A stretch of 54,578 nt of DNA from Bryobacteraceae bacterium (GCA_025924475.1 JAICIH010000002.1:1-54578); one strand, 5' to 3'; positions 36,301-45,642 are shown, counted from the first letter of the stretch. Numbers and translations: made by a program. Notes: generated by a model not told the origin, from the sequence alone.

Positions 36301-39300
36301 TGCAGTTTGAGGAGCGCCTCCAGCTTTTCGCTTTTCAGCCGCCGGAACGAATCAAGCGCGCCCTGCCAATCCCACATATCGCGCATCGCCACACCGGAAA
36401 CGAGCGTGCTAGTAGCCGGAGACGCCAAAACCGCGAGTGACTCCACCGGCCATGCGGATTGATCCGCCAGCCACGCAAGATACAATTTGATCTCCGCCAA
36501 CCGCTCGGCCAGCCGATCGGGAGAAGCATGGCGTTGATACTCCTCGTAAGGCTCGTAACGGCGCAGCCGCGTTTGCGCACAGCCGTTCAAGTCCGGCGCC
36601 ACTGGTCCAAGCACATCGAGTTCTCGAACATGAACCGACGATTGTTTCATGGCCAGTAAAACGTGTGAAGAAGTCCACAGCTCCTGCGGCGCATGCCGAG
36701 CCAGGGCATCTCCCAGAAAATGAAGATCGCTCACGCTGAGCGATTCCCAAACAGCGGCCCAATCGCGGCGTTCAATCCCTTCCAGCATCGATTTACGCCG
36801 CGTAAGCGAAAGCAAGCCGCGCGATTCCTTTTCGAGCTCGATCTGCATAGCCGGCGATAACGCCGATTCGACGATCCATTCGCGCGCCAGACGAACGCTG
36901 GAGCCGAACGATTCGAGATCGGCCTCCGTCGTCCCGCGCCAGTCGGTGGCGTCCACGCTGGCAAGCACCGCAGCCGCAAATGCTTCTCCACCCGCGCCAC
37001 CAAGATGATTTCCGGCAGCACGGGCGCGGCCGGCAGCTAGACTAAATTCCGCCAGGCCGCCGACAAAGTAGCTGCCTTCCTCTTCACTGGAGACCGCCAG
37101 GTTGGCGGCCGTGAACCAGAACGGCTTTCCGCTTCTTATCGTCAGCCCGACAAATTCATGTTTGCGCAGCAGCAGTGGATCTTCCGAGACGAGCAGGTCG
37201 GAAGGTTCCAGATAGCGCGCGTAGATTACGCCGGCCATTGCCAGCTCGGTCCAGGGATTCAGTGCGCCCATGAATTCTGTAGAGAGCTTTTCGATTTCGT
37301 TCGCGTTGCGTTTTCGTTTGGCGAGCGCCGCCCGGAGTTTCAGGAGAATCGAATGAGCGTCCGCGGTCCGGTATTTCTCGAGATTCTTCTTCTGGTCGGA
37401 CGTGATTTTCCACGCCTTCGGCGGCGCCAGCACGCCGAATGTCGCGAGCGCTCGGTCCGCCTCATCGAGCCCGGACGGGCGGCTGCGCGCTTCGACTATA
37501 GAATTCCGAATGGCCAACAAAACGTCGAATGACGGCGCTTTTTGGAGAGCCAGAACCTGCCGGTAGGCGCTTTCGCTGTGACCGGGACCCAAAAGCAGGG
37601 TGAGAATCCCCGCATCTCGCGATTTGAGATTTGGCGCGGCGCGTTCTGCTAAGTCGTCGACGGCCTTCAGAGAAGCGATTGCCCATTCCGCTTCGTTCCT
37701 GGCGTTTGCGAAGCGTTCCGCGCCTTTTCGATACAGGCGGTCCACATCATTCGGCGGTGCCAGCCGGCTTTCCCGAAGAATCGCCAGCAGCGCAAGAAAC
37801 GCATGCCACTCGCCGAGCAAGGTATTGGCGGTCACCATGTCGAAAGACTCGATTTTGGTCGCAATTGAAAACGCATTCCGATAGTCCGCCGCTTCGAGAT
37901 CGCCGAGTTCGCTGAAGTAGGGGTACAAACCTCCAAAAGACGAGTAACCTTGCGCCAGCAGCAGCGCCGTGTTGCTGTCCATAGGCTCATCACGCTCGGC
38001 GTCGAGGCGGCTCACGGCAATAAAATTCGCCAGCTCCGATTGCTCGCGATGTTCGGTTTTGTACTCGGTATTCGCCAGCCGGATCAGAATCGCATCTTCG
38101 TCATCGGGTGCGGCGGTGCGCCTGAGCTTGCGTTTCATCTTGGCAACCGAAGTTTCCGTCGCATTGTGGCCTTTGGCAACCATCCAAACTTCTGGCGCGC
38201 CGGGGAAATCGACGCTGCCGTCCTCGTTCAGCGGTACTCCGCGCAAAAACTCCAGGAAGCTGCTCGACGCAAGCCGGCGCTCGGCGCCCCGCCGCATCTC
38301 CGACGATTCGCGGAACAGATCGTAAAATCGTTTTGCGCGGGCGGGCGAGCGCGTAAAGAACGTCTGATGCGCGGGATCGATTTGCGAGAGCGTATAAAAG
38401 AACGCCGCCAACCGGCCGTCGTCCCTGCTCAGCAGCGCCTCAAAAAACGGTACTGCCTTGGCGGGACTCGCGCCCACAAGCTGCTGCCAGACTCCCTCCG
38501 CTGCCGGGCCTCCCGGAACTTCCGCGCGCGACCCGCGTAGGACCAGCGCGGCGGAGTACATCTGCAGCGGCACGCTGAATCGGTCCGCCAGTGTGTGCAA
38601 TGGAAGAGCCGTCACCAGCGCTTCGGCGGCTGCCCGATCCATGGAGTTCAAAGCCAAATACAGTTGCGGCAGCCGGATATCGCTCGCCAATGCTTCCGCG
38701 AAACCACCCGCATAATGCTCATGCTCGTAGAATCCGTTCTGCCACAAGTCGACGGGCGGAAAAATCGGAACCGAATCTAATGGGATTTTCAATATGTAGG
38801 GCTTACCGGCCGCAAGAGCTTGCTGAATGCTCTCCTGATCGATCGCCAAAGCCGCCAAAACATCTTGCTTTTTGGCTTGCGCCTTGCCTTCGGCAGATTC
38901 AACCGTAATGGCGCCCTTGCTCTTTTTTAGTTTCAGACCGAGGATGCCGAACGCTTTTTCCGTGCGCTGTTTATCCGCTTTGGTCTTGAGAGAAAGCCGG
39001 ACTTCTACCCTGCTGGGCTTACGCTCCCCCAGCGCCGTAAGAGCCGCGAGATGCGCGAAATATTCGTGAATGACCGCGCCTGTCCTTTGCCATGCCGGTT
39101 TAATCGCCTGCGCGGCCAGATCAGACACGCTGGAGTTCAGCGCCCGGCTGTAATCCACGAGAATGCGTTCCGGGTTGCTTTGCGGATTGCCCAGCATCAG
39201 AAAATGCAAAGCGTCCGAACCGCCCAGGAGATCGATCCGGCTATCGGCGGAACGTCTTTTGCGTTCGAGCAGATCAAGCCCGCTCCGGTCGCCGGCGGCC

Positions 39301-41105
39301 GCCATTTTTCGCGCAAAGGATTCCGCAGCATCGAATGATTCGGTACGCAGCGCAACCAGTAATCCCCTGCGGCATGTTTCGATCACTTCGACACGCGGCG
39401 ATCCGCTATCCAGAAGCGCATTCAGCAGCGCCAGATAAGCACTGGCGCCGCCCGATCCGTAATAGTCTTCAAGGCGCGCGCGCCGTTTCAGAAACTCGAT
39501 GTGACTGCCCGCCATCTTTGCCCGTTCCCGCAGCAGCCGTCGTGCGCCATACCAATCGCCCAAAGATTCGAGCGCGCTTTCTTTGGCCAGAAGCAAGCGC
39601 AGCGAGCCCGGTTCGGCGTCCAGCCCGGCATTGGCGATTCGCAGCGCGTCGGCCGGACGCCGGTGATCAAGATAATGTTGCGCCAGACCGGCATAGGCCG
39701 GTTCGAATTTCGCATCCGCTGTCAGTGCGCTTTTCCAAAGACTTTCCGCGGCGGGATTGTGCAATTGCTCCCAGAAGGCGGCATATTGCGCGCGTGTGCT
39801 CGCTTCGGGCGGAAGCTTGTTGGTGGCTGACTCGAGATATGGCAGCGCGCGCTCCGGTTCTCCAGCGGCGAAATAACCCGTAATTAACTCCGTGCTGCGC
39901 TCGATAGGCGCTGGCCCCAGCGCGAGAGCGTGTTGTAGAGCTTCTGCTTGCGCTGGCCAACGGTGTAAGGCGGCATTGCAATCGGCTCGCAGAAGCCATA
40001 AGCCTTGCGAGTTTTTATCAACGGCAAGCGCCTCGTCGAGCGGGGCAAGAGCATCGGCAAAATCGTTACGGCGCATGCGCAGCCGGGCTTGAGTTTCCAG
40101 TGTTGCTCTGTTCTTCACTCCGAGAACGCCCGCCTGCAGCAGCGCTTGTTCGGCATCCGCATACGAGCCTGCCTTATAGGACTCCACACCGAATTCGGCC
40201 CATGCTGCGCCATCGTTTGGCGTTACGCCAGTCAGTTGCCGCCACAGTACGGCCGATTCCTTCGCCCGATTCTGGTGGCTTGAAATTACTGCAAGCCGGC
40301 GAATCGCGTCCACATCCTCGGGGTTCTGTTCGAGGGTCTTCCGGGCCACCTCTGCGTCATTCGAATCGGCTCTTTGCATTTCCGTGCGGGCGGCGAGATA
40401 GGCGCTGAGCGACGGCGTAAACTCGCGGGCCCGCATCATCGTCTGCATGGCCGCTACGCGTTCTCCCGCTCCGTTTTTCAGTACTGCTGTATACGGCCAG
40501 GCGCCTGCCTTCAGATTGTTGTCCCAACTTGCTTCGAAGAACGAAAACGAACGATTGCTCGCCGGAGTGTGCAGCGCGCTCAAACCGCTGACCGCGACCG
40601 TGCCGGAGGTCGCCGCACTCACGTTCTGCGCCCATGCCGGAGCGGAGCCATCTATTGACCAGAAGCTTACGCGCGTTCGCTGCGCGGTATATACCTCGGT
40701 CAACCAAGCGGTGAGCCAGGCGTCCTCTGGGCCTGCGGTTGAAAGGCGTCCAATAATGATGGTCTGTGCCCAATTGGAGGGCAAGCCATTGGCTGCGCCG
40801 CATAGTGCGGAAAGCAGCGCGCGCGGATCGCCACCGCTTGAAATATCCAGCGTGTGTGCGCCCGGAAACGTCGCGAGCAGCGATCGTCGCACCTGCGTTA
40901 TTTCCCCCGGCAGCAGAGTATCGCTCAGAATGATCGCGGTAATCTCTCGCGCTGGCATTACCGGAACAAGCGTTACCGGAACGTCGCCGTGGAGAGTCTG
41001 CGCCGTCACAACGGCGCTATCGCGCAACAGCGCCAGGTTCTCAGCGGGAGATAGCATCCCGCCGAGGGCTAACAATGCCAAAACAAAGAAAGGTAGGCGC
41101 GACAT
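36297..41105 (-). CDS. Very large secreted TPR protein (1602 residues)
   Basis: Start ATG 41105 is chosen because it opens a signal peptide (LPFFVLALLALGGMLSPAE); an ATG at 41276 would run 171 bases into the divergent beta-lactamase gene. After ~250 residues of mixed fold, residues ~280-600 carry clear TPR units (AEVARKTLEQNPEDVDAIRR, AWAEFGVESYKAGSYADAEQ, FADALAPLDEALAVD). The remainder is alpha-helical with no recognised enzyme motif. It is probably a scaffold in the periplasm that works with the VWA protein, co-translated downstream. The opposite gene begins 40 bases away, so both promoters are packed into or next to that gap. Confidence 0.8.
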   Translation of the reverse strand: MSRLPFFVLALLALGGMLSPAENLALLRDSAVVTAQTLHGDVPVTLVPVMPAREITAIILSDTLLPGEITQVRRSLLATFPGAHTLDISSGGDPRALLSALCGAANGLPSNWAQTIIIGRLSTAGPEDAWLTAWLTEVYTAQRTRVSFWSIDGSAPAWAQNVSAATSGTVAVSGLSALHTPASNRSFSFFEASWDNNLKAGAWPYTAVLKNGAGERVAAMQTMMRAREFTPSLSAYLAARTEMQRADSNDAEVARKTLEQNPEDVDAIRRLAVISSHQNRAKESAVLWRQLTGVTPNDGAAWAEFGVESYKAGSYADAEQALLQAGVLGVKNRATLETQARLRMRRNDFADALAPLDEALAVDKNSQGLWLLRADCNAALHRWPAQAEALQHALALGPAPIERSTELITGYFAAGEPERALPYLESATNKLPPEASTRAQYAAFWEQLHNPAAESLWKSALTADAKFEPAYAGLAQHYLDHRRPADALRIANAGLDAEPGSLRLLLAKESALESLGDWYGARRLLRERAKMAGSHIEFLKRRARLEDYYGSGGASAYLALLNALLDSGSPRVEVIETCRRGLLVALRTESFDAAESFARKMAAAGDRSGLDLLERKRRSADSRIDLLGGSDALHFLMLGNPQSNPERILVDYSRALNSSVSDLAAQAIKPAWQRTGAVIHEYFAHLAALTALGERKPSRVEVRLSLKTKADKQRTEKAFGILGLKLKKSKGAITVESAEGKAQAKKQDVLAALAIDQESIQQALAAGKPYILKIPLDSVPIFPPVDLWQNGFYEHEHYAGGFAEALASDIRLPQLYLALNSMDRAAAEALVTALPLHTLADRFSVPLQMYSAALVLRGSRAEVPGGPAAEGVWQQLVGASPAKAVPFFEALLSRDDGRLAAFFYTLSQIDPAHQTFFTRSPARAKRFYDLFRESSEMRRGAERRLASSSFLEFLRGVPLNEDGSVDFPGAPEVWMVAKGHNATETSVAKMKRKLRRTAAPDDEDAILIRLANTEYKTEHREQSELANFIAVSRLDAERDEPMDSNTALLLAQGYSSFGGLYPYFSELGDLEAADYRNAFSIATKIESFDMVTANTLLGEWHAFLALLAILRESRLAPPNDVDRLYRKGAERFANARNEAEWAIASLKAVDDLAERAAPNLKSRDAGILTLLLGPGHSESAYRQVLALQKAPSFDVLLAIRNSIVEARSRPSGLDEADRALATFGVLAPPKAWKITSDQKKNLEKYRTADAHSILLKLRAALAKRKRNANEIEKLSTEFMGALNPWTELAMAGVIYARYLEPSDLLVSEDPLLLRKHEFVGLTIRSGKPFWFTAANLAVSSEEEGSYFVGGLAEFSLAAGRARAAGNHLGGAGGEAFAAAVLASVDATDWRGTTEADLESFGSSVRLAREWIVESALSPAMQIELEKESRGLLSLTRRKSMLEGIERRDWAAVWESLSVSDLHFLGDALARHAPQELWTSSHVLLAMKQSSVHVRELDVLGPVAPDLNGCAQTRLRRYEPYEEYQRHASPDRLAERLAEIKLYLAWLADQSAWPVESLAVLASPATSTLVSGVAMRDMWDWQGALDSFRRLKSEKLEALLKLQ

Positions 41106-41145
41106 ACGCCCGAACCTCCGAGTGGTGCATAGTATATCGCGGATA

Positions 41146-42006
41146 ATGCAAAAGATGCCCGTTTCCCTGCTTCGCTGTTGCATGTTATCCGCTCTGACTC
41201 TTTCCTCCTGCTTGCTTGCGCAGACCGATCCCACCTGGACCGAGCCGTTCCCACCGCACCACATCATCGGCAACATTTACTACGTGGGAAGCAAAGGTCT
41301 GGCCTCTTATCTGATCACGACGCCGGAAGGAAATATTCTCATCAATAGCAATCTCGAGAGTTCCGTGCCTCAGATTCGTGCCAGCATCGAGAAACTCGGA
41401 TTTCGCTTCAGCGACACCAAAATCCTGCTGATCAGCCATGCCCATTGGGACCACTGCGCGGGGAGCGCCGCCGTGAAGGAGTTGACCGGAGCGAAATATA
41501 TGGTCATGGCCGCAGATGTTCCTGAAATCGAAGCCGGCGGTAAAGGGAATTTCCAATATGGGAATTCGCCCAGGTCGCTTTACAAGCCGGCCAAAGTCGA
41601 TCGCATCCTGCACGACCTGGATCAAGTCAAATTAGGCGGCACGGTTCTAGCCGCACATTTGACTCCCGGTCACACCAAAGGCTGCACGACCTGGACCATG
41701 AGTGTGCGCGAGGGCGGTAAAACATACGAAATCGTTATAGTCGGCAGCCCCAATGTCAATCCCGGTTACAAGCTCGTACACAACGCGCTGTATCCGAACA
41801 TCGCGCAAGACTACGAACGGACGTTTCGCACGTTAAAGGCCCTGCCCTGCGACATATTCCTGGGCGCTCATGGGAACTACTACGGTATGGAAGCCAAGTT
41901 CGCCCGCTTGAAAGCGGGCGGCCCGAATCCGTTTATCGATGCCGAAGGTTACAAGAGCTACGTCGCCGAACGAGAGCAGGCATTCCGTAACGAACTACAA
42001 AAGTAA
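41146..42006 (+). CDS. Subclass B3-like metallo-beta-lactamase
   Basis: 286 residues from ATG 41146 (ATG 41155 also possible). A signal peptide (LLRCCMLSALTLSSCLLAQ) is followed by the metallo-beta-lactamase fold. Zinc ligands in the B3 pattern: H98, H100, D102 and H103 in SHAHWDHCAG, H176 in TPGHTKG and H242 in GAHGNYYGM. The regions GNIYYVGSKGLASYLI, AADVPEIEAGGKGNF and the C-terminal NPFIDAEGYKSYVAERE match chromosomal B3 enzymes of soil bacteria, which hydrolyse penicillins, cephalosporins and carbapenems in the periplasm. A non-lactamase MBL-fold hydrolase cannot be excluded. Stand-alone gene, no mobile context. Confidence 0.85.
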   Translation: MQKMPVSLLRCCMLSALTLSSCLLAQTDPTWTEPFPPHHIIGNIYYVGSKGLASYLITTPEGNILINSNLESSVPQIRASIEKLGFRFSDTKILLISHAHWDHCAGSAAVKELTGAKYMVMAADVPEIEAGGKGNFQYGNSPRSLYKPAKVDRILHDLDQVKLGGTVLAAHLTPGHTKGCTTWTMSVREGGKTYEIVIVGSPNVNPGYKLVHNALYPNIAQDYERTFRTLKALPCDIFLGAHGNYYGMEAKFARLKAGGPNPFIDAEGYKSYVAEREQAFRNELQK

Positions 42007-42176
42007 TCCGGCAAGTAATAAACGAGACTAACGGCCCGGAACCGCCACTTTTTCGTTAAGATGAAGGTATGGCGATTCCCGCCAGCACGCGTCCCTCTCT
42101 GTTCGGCTCGGACTAACCTCGCCCACTCGCGGCCCTCGCTCGTCCGTTTCCCTGTTGTGTTTTTGAGGTGTTTTCC

Positions 42177-43523
42177 ATGCTGACGCAGATTGGTCCCAAT
42201 CCGCTATTACCCCATCTTGTTACTGCGCTGCCCGGCCCCAAGGCGGCTGCGATCATCGCACGCGATAGCGCTGTGATTTCTCCGTCCTATACACGCCAAT
42301 ATCCGCTGGTCGTCGAACGCGGCGAAGGCGCCCTTGTGGAAGACGTGGACGGCAATCAGTTCCTCGATTTCGCGGCGGGAATTGCCGTGGTGGCGACCGG
42401 CCATTCCCATCCACGCGTCGTCAACGCGATCCAAAAGCAGGCGGCAAAATTCCTGCACATGTCAGGAACCGATTTTTATTACGAAAGCATGGTCTCGCTT
42501 GCCGAAAAGCTGGCGCGCCTCACGCCCGGCAATATCGCCCGCCGCGTGTATTTTGGCAATTCGGGCACGGAAGCCATTGAGGCCGCCATCAAGCTTGCGC
42601 GCTATCACACAGGCCGCGACAAGTTCATCGCATTTCTAGGCAGTTTTCACGGCCGCACGATGGGCGCGCTCTCGCTCACGGCAAGTAAAGTGACGCAGCG
42701 CCGCGGCTTTCATCCTCCCCTGCCGGTCCACCACATTCCCTACGCCAACTGCTATCGCTGTCCTTACGGCAAGCAGCCCGAAACCTGCAACGTCGAATGC
42801 GTAACGGTTCTTGAAGATCAACTATTCAAAACGGTTCTACCGCCGGAAGAGGTCGCCGGCATTGTAGTCGAACCCATTCAGGGCGAGGGCGGTTATATTG
42901 TGCCTCCTCCCAAGTTTCATCAGGAACTGCGCCGCATCGCCGACCGTCATGGAATTCTTCTTATTCACGACGAAGTGCAAAGCGGAATGGGCCGTACGGG
43001 AAAAATGTTCGCCTCCGAGCATTTCGACGTGCCGCCGGACATCGTCACATTGGCTAAGGGCATTGCCAGCGGTCTGCCGCTGGCGGCAACGGTCTCGCGC
43101 GCAGATGTGATGACCTGGCCGCCGGGCGCGCACGCCTCGACCTTCGGCGGCAACCCAGTCTCCATCGCCGCCGCACTCACCACTATCGAGCTTCTCGAAG
43201 AAGAGCTGGTCGAAAATGCGGCGCAGATTGGCGCCTACATGCTCGAACGTATGAAGACCTGGCCGGAGAAGTTCCGCATCGTAGGCGACGTGCGCGGCCG
43301 CGGCCTCATGATCGGACTGGAATTGGTTCTGGATCAAGAAGCAAAAACGCCCGCACCGGAACTGCGCGACCGTCTGGAAATGATGGCTTTCGAGCGCGGC
43401 CTCCTGATACTAGGAGCCGGCCGCAGCAGCATCCGCCTCTGCCCGCCCCTGGTGATCACCCGCGAGCAGGCAGATTTCGCCATGGATACGCTGGACGAGT
43501 GTCTGAAGCGTTGCGAGGGGTAG
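42177..43523 (+). CDS. Class III aminotransferase (GABA/acetylornithine type)
   Basis: 448 residues from ATG 42177, preceded by GAGG; a GTG three codons upstream (42168) is an alternative. PLP fold type I class III: GNSGTEAIEAAIKLAR, FHGRTMGALSLT, EPIQGEGGYIVPP, the aspartate in LIHDEVQSGMGRTG and the Schiff-base lysine K294 in TLAKGIASGLPL. An internal Cys cluster (ANCYRCPYGKQPETCNVEC) is typical of the acetylornithine-aminotransferase-family proteins of Acidobacteria and Archaea. Likely transaminates GABA, acetylornithine, or ornithine/lysine-type omega-amines with 2-oxoglutarate. Single gene. Confidence 0.9.
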   Translation: MLTQIGPNPLLPHLVTALPGPKAAAIIARDSAVISPSYTRQYPLVVERGEGALVEDVDGNQFLDFAAGIAVVATGHSHPRVVNAIQKQAAKFLHMSGTDFYYESMVSLAEKLARLTPGNIARRVYFGNSGTEAIEAAIKLARYHTGRDKFIAFLGSFHGRTMGALSLTASKVTQRRGFHPPLPVHHIPYANCYRCPYGKQPETCNVECVTVLEDQLFKTVLPPEEVAGIVVEPIQGEGGYIVPPPKFHQELRRIADRHGILLIHDEVQSGMGRTGKMFASEHFDVPPDIVTLAKGIASGLPLAATVSRADVMTWPPGAHASTFGGNPVSIAAALTTIELLEEELVENAAQIGAYMLERMKTWPEKFRIVGDVRGRGLMIGLELVLDQEAKTPAPELRDRLEMMAFERGLLILGAGRSSIRLCPPLVITREQADFAMDTLDECLKRCEG

Positions 43524-43531
43524 CGTAGCGG

Positions 43532-43777
43532 CTACTGGATTTCATCACCGAATGGTGTCATGCCTTTGGTGATGACGGTTTTCGGAAATTCGCCGGTACC
43601 ACAGAGCTTGAACGATCCGAAATCTTTATACCAATTTCCGTCAGGCGCCGTAGGCTCGCTTGCCACCCACTGGTGCAGGCGCACCAAATCATTGAATTTT
43701 ATAGCCCGTTCGTCGATGCGCTGCAGAATGTGGCTGCGCAACTCGGCCGGCAAATTCCGGAACTGGATCTTAGGCAA
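43532..43777 (-). CDS. Conserved small protein, possible toxin of an RHH pair
   Basis: 81 residues, soluble. An N-terminal helix (LPAELRSHILQRIDERA) is followed by LVRLHQWVASEPTAPDGNWY and KDFGSFKLCGTGEFPKTVIT. The W-Y-KDFGSFKLCG core looks strongly conserved and rich in aromatic residues, but I cannot name a family. Start ATG overlaps the 3' end of the RHH gene by 8 bases, the tight coupling usual for toxin-antitoxin pairs. No catalytic motif seen. It could also be a growth-unrelated partner. Confidence 0.6.
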   Translation of the reverse strand: MPKIQFRNLPAELRSHILQRIDERAIKFNDLVRLHQWVASEPTAPDGNWYKDFGSFKLCGTGEFPKTVITKGMTPFGDEIQ

Positions 43778-44051
43778 TAGCGTCCGCCCCGAAAATGGAG
43801 CGGATCAGATCGTCGCCCGCTTGGAGCTTCCGCCCCGGATCCTGCTCTTTCAGGTAACGCCGGTAGTTCCGCTGCAGAGTTTCTTGGGCTTCACGCTCCG
43901 CACGCACGCCGCGCTCGGCTAGGAACACCAGCGCCGCGCTGAACGTAAGGTGTTTTGCTTCAGCAACCCGGCGGGCTTCCGCAGCGAGCGCCTTTGGAAT
44001 AGTGACACTCTGCCGCACTGTTTTGGGGGTGCCTTTCGCAATAGAAGGCAT
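43770..44051 (-). CDS. Ribbon-helix-helix-type small protein, first gene of the pair
   Basis: 93 residues. KTVRQSVTIPKALAAEARRVAEA then LTFSAALVFLAERGV is the strand-helix-helix layout of RHH repressors, and a basic C-terminal tail (LQRNYRRYLKEQDPGRKL) may bind a partner. An 8-bp palindrome ATCATGAT lies just upstream of the ATG (44056-44063) and could be part of an operator. The gene precedes and overlaps the W-Y-KDFGSFKLCG gene. Antitoxin role is inferred from size and order. Confidence 0.65.
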   Translation of the reverse strand: MPSIAKGTPKTVRQSVTIPKALAAEARRVAEAKHLTFSAALVFLAERGVRAEREAQETLQRNYRRYLKEQDPGRKLQAGDDLIRSIFGADAIA

Positions 44052-44142
44052 CTACCATCATGATAGCGCTAGGTGCACCACCCTGGTTCAGCACCGTAAT
44101 TTTGTCCGTAGCAATTAAAGCAGTGTGGAACGCCGGACTCAG

Positions 44143-44361
44143 TCATGCGGCTACCTGAACGACGGCGGCTGTCGCGCTAGGCTCCGGGATCGGATCGCCG
44201 TCCGCGCGCATGCCTTCCAGATGCAGCTCAATTGCTTCGCGCATATTGGCGAGCGTTTCTTCGACAGTAGCGCCGGTACTTACGCAGCCGGGGAGATCGG
44301 GCGCCCAAGCTCCATAGTTGTTTTCGGATTTCTCAACGATGACCGTGTAGTTATATTGCAT
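44143..44361 (-). CDS. hicB: HicB-family antitoxin
   Basis: 72 residues from ATG 44361; a longer in-frame start at 44433 runs back over hicA and is rejected. The partial RNase-H-like HicB fold is clear: YTVIVEKSENNYGAWAPDLP, GCVSTGATVEETLANMREAI, ELHLEGM. No C-terminal helix-turn-helix, so this is the short form. It lies 16 bases after hicA. HicB neutralises HicA and represses the operon. Confidence 0.9.
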   Translation of the reverse strand: MQYNYTVIVEKSENNYGAWAPDLPGCVSTGATVEETLANMREAIELHLEGMRADGDPIPEPSATAAVVQVAA

Positions 44362-44377
44362 CGGTTTACTTCTCCTT

Positions 44378-44560
44378 CTATAACTGCGCCTGCTGGCGGA
44401 TGCTCTTTTCCAGCGCCGGGTGCAGATCATCATTAGGATGGCCAGGCACCGTTACGCGGCCTTTCTTTACGGCGTGTTTGAACTGCCGGTGGCTGCCCTT
44501 TTGAGCGACTATCCGCCACCCGTCCGCTTCAATCAGACGAAGAATGTCGCGGACCTTCAC
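44378..44560 (-). CDS. hicA: HicA-family toxin (mRNA interferase)
   Basis: 60 residues from GTG 44560, which gives the usual HicA start (VKVRDILRLIEADGW); in-frame GTG and TTG codons up to 44584 would add eight residues. Double-stranded-RNA-binding-like fold with catalytic H24 in QKGSHRQFKH and VTVPGHPNDDL. HicA cleaves mRNA and tmRNA. It is the first gene of hicAB. Its 5' end lies against the divergent methyltransferase start (44576), so the two share about 15 bases of upstream space. Confidence 0.9.
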   Translation of the reverse strand: MKVRDILRLIEADGWRIVAQKGSHRQFKHAVKKGRVTVPGHPNDDLHPALEKSIRQQAQL

Positions 44561-44575
44561 TAGCACCAGTTTCAC

Positions 44576-45274
44576 ATGCCACAAAGCTTACCAGCGAATC
44601 ATCAAAGGCGCCTCGCCCAGTATCGCTACACTAAACAAGTGTCCGGGGTCGATCAAGAGCGAACAAACCGCAGCCGTATATTAGACGCCGGCTGCGGCAT
44701 CAACAAATTTCCCGGCTCGATCGGCGTAGACGCCCATCCCGCAAGCCGCGCCGACGTAATCGCGGACCTGGATCAGCCTCCCCTGCCCTTTGCCGACGGC
44801 TCGTTTACCGAAATTCGCGCTACCCACGTAATCGAACACGTCGCCAGCGTCCTGCGAACCATGGAAGACTTCCATCGTCTGCTCGCCCCAGGCGGCAGGT
44901 TGATCGTTGTGACGCCGCATTACACCGATTTCAGCTCCTTTGGTGATCCCACCCATCGCTGGCACCTGAACAGCTTCTCACTGCGCCACTTCGGCGAGGA
45001 CCACGGCGGCTTTGGGTACTACTCCGAGTACCGGTTCCGTGAGATTTCTACGCGCGTACGCCTACTTGCTCTGTGGAGATATCTCGGATTTGAGTTTCTG
45101 GTCAACCACTCACGCTGGTTCCGGCGACAGTGGGAGTTCTACCTCTGCTATGTGGTCCGGGGCAAGGTTATCGAATGGCAGCTAGAGGCGCTCAAAACTG
45201 GAGCCTCCGGCCAGGCCAGCTCCTCTGGAAACTCAGCGACAGGGCGCGGCAGTTCCGCCAGGGCAGCATTCTAA
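44576..45274 (+). CDS. Class I SAM-dependent methyltransferase
   Basis: 232 residues. The SAM-binding motif I ILDAGCGINKFPGSIGVD lies near residues 35-52, then ADLDQPPLPFADGSF, HVIEHV and LLAPGGRLIVVTPHYTDF. The pattern resembles sugar or small-molecule O/C-methyltransferases; the substrate is not readable. The C-terminal ~30 residues are low-complexity Ser/Gly/Ala and overlap the start region of yraN by 100 bases, so the true functional end may be earlier. The N-terminal start could be later than ATG 44576. Confidence 0.8.
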   Translation: MPQSLPANHQRRLAQYRYTKQVSGVDQERTNRSRILDAGCGINKFPGSIGVDAHPASRADVIADLDQPPLPFADGSFTEIRATHVIEHVASVLRTMEDFHRLLAPGGRLIVVTPHYTDFSSFGDPTHRWHLNSFSLRHFGEDHGGFGYYSEYRFREISTRVRLLALWRYLGFEFLVNHSRWFRRQWEFYLCYVVRGKVIEWQLEALKTGASGQASSSGNSATGRGSSARAAF

Positions 45275-45642
45275 CGGCGGAAGCGGCGCTCGGCAAACGC
45301 GGCGAGGACCTGGCGCATCGCTATCTGCGTCAGGTGGGCTTTACCGTAGTCGCCCGAAATTACCGGCCCGGCGCCGATTCGGAGGTCGATATCGTCGCCC
45401 GGCGCGGCGATCTATTGGTCTTTGTGGAAGTCAAGACGCGCACCTCCGCCGAAGTCTCCCATCCGGACCGTGCCATCGATCTCCAAAAGCAGGAGCACAT
45501 CGCGCGCGCCGCGCGCAGTTACGTTACCCGCGCAGGCATCGAATGGAACCGGGTGCGCTTCGATACCATCGCGGTCGTGCTCGGCGATCCGCCCTCGATC
45601 GTGCATCATGAGGACGCGTTCTTTCACGGCCGCGCGAACTGA
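45175..45642 (+). CDS. yraN: YraN family protein (UPF0102, endonuclease-like fold)
   Basis: 155 residues from ATG 45175; a GTG at 45130 is in frame but further into the methyltransferase gene. The core is LGKRGEDLAHRYLRQVGF, VVARNYRPGADSEVDIVARR, FVEVKTRTS and DLQKQEHIARAARSYV, with E...D...E-x-K like Holliday-junction-resolvase folds. The ~45-residue N-terminal extension (LLWKLSDRARQFRQGS) is also seen in acidobacterial homologues as I recall. Role unknown; related to nucleases but without demonstrated activity. Confidence 0.87.
   Translation: MAARGAQNWSLRPGQLLWKLSDRARQFRQGSILTAEAALGKRGEDLAHRYLRQVGFTVVARNYRPGADSEVDIVARRGDLLVFVEVKTRTSAEVSHPDRAIDLQKQEHIARAARSYVTRAGIEWNRVRFDTIAVVLGDPPSIVHHEDAFFHGRAN

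Noticed and set aside
40447..41145. N-terminal extension of the metallo-beta-lactamase frame
   Set aside because: It is antisense to the large TPR gene, and a signal peptide begins at 41146.
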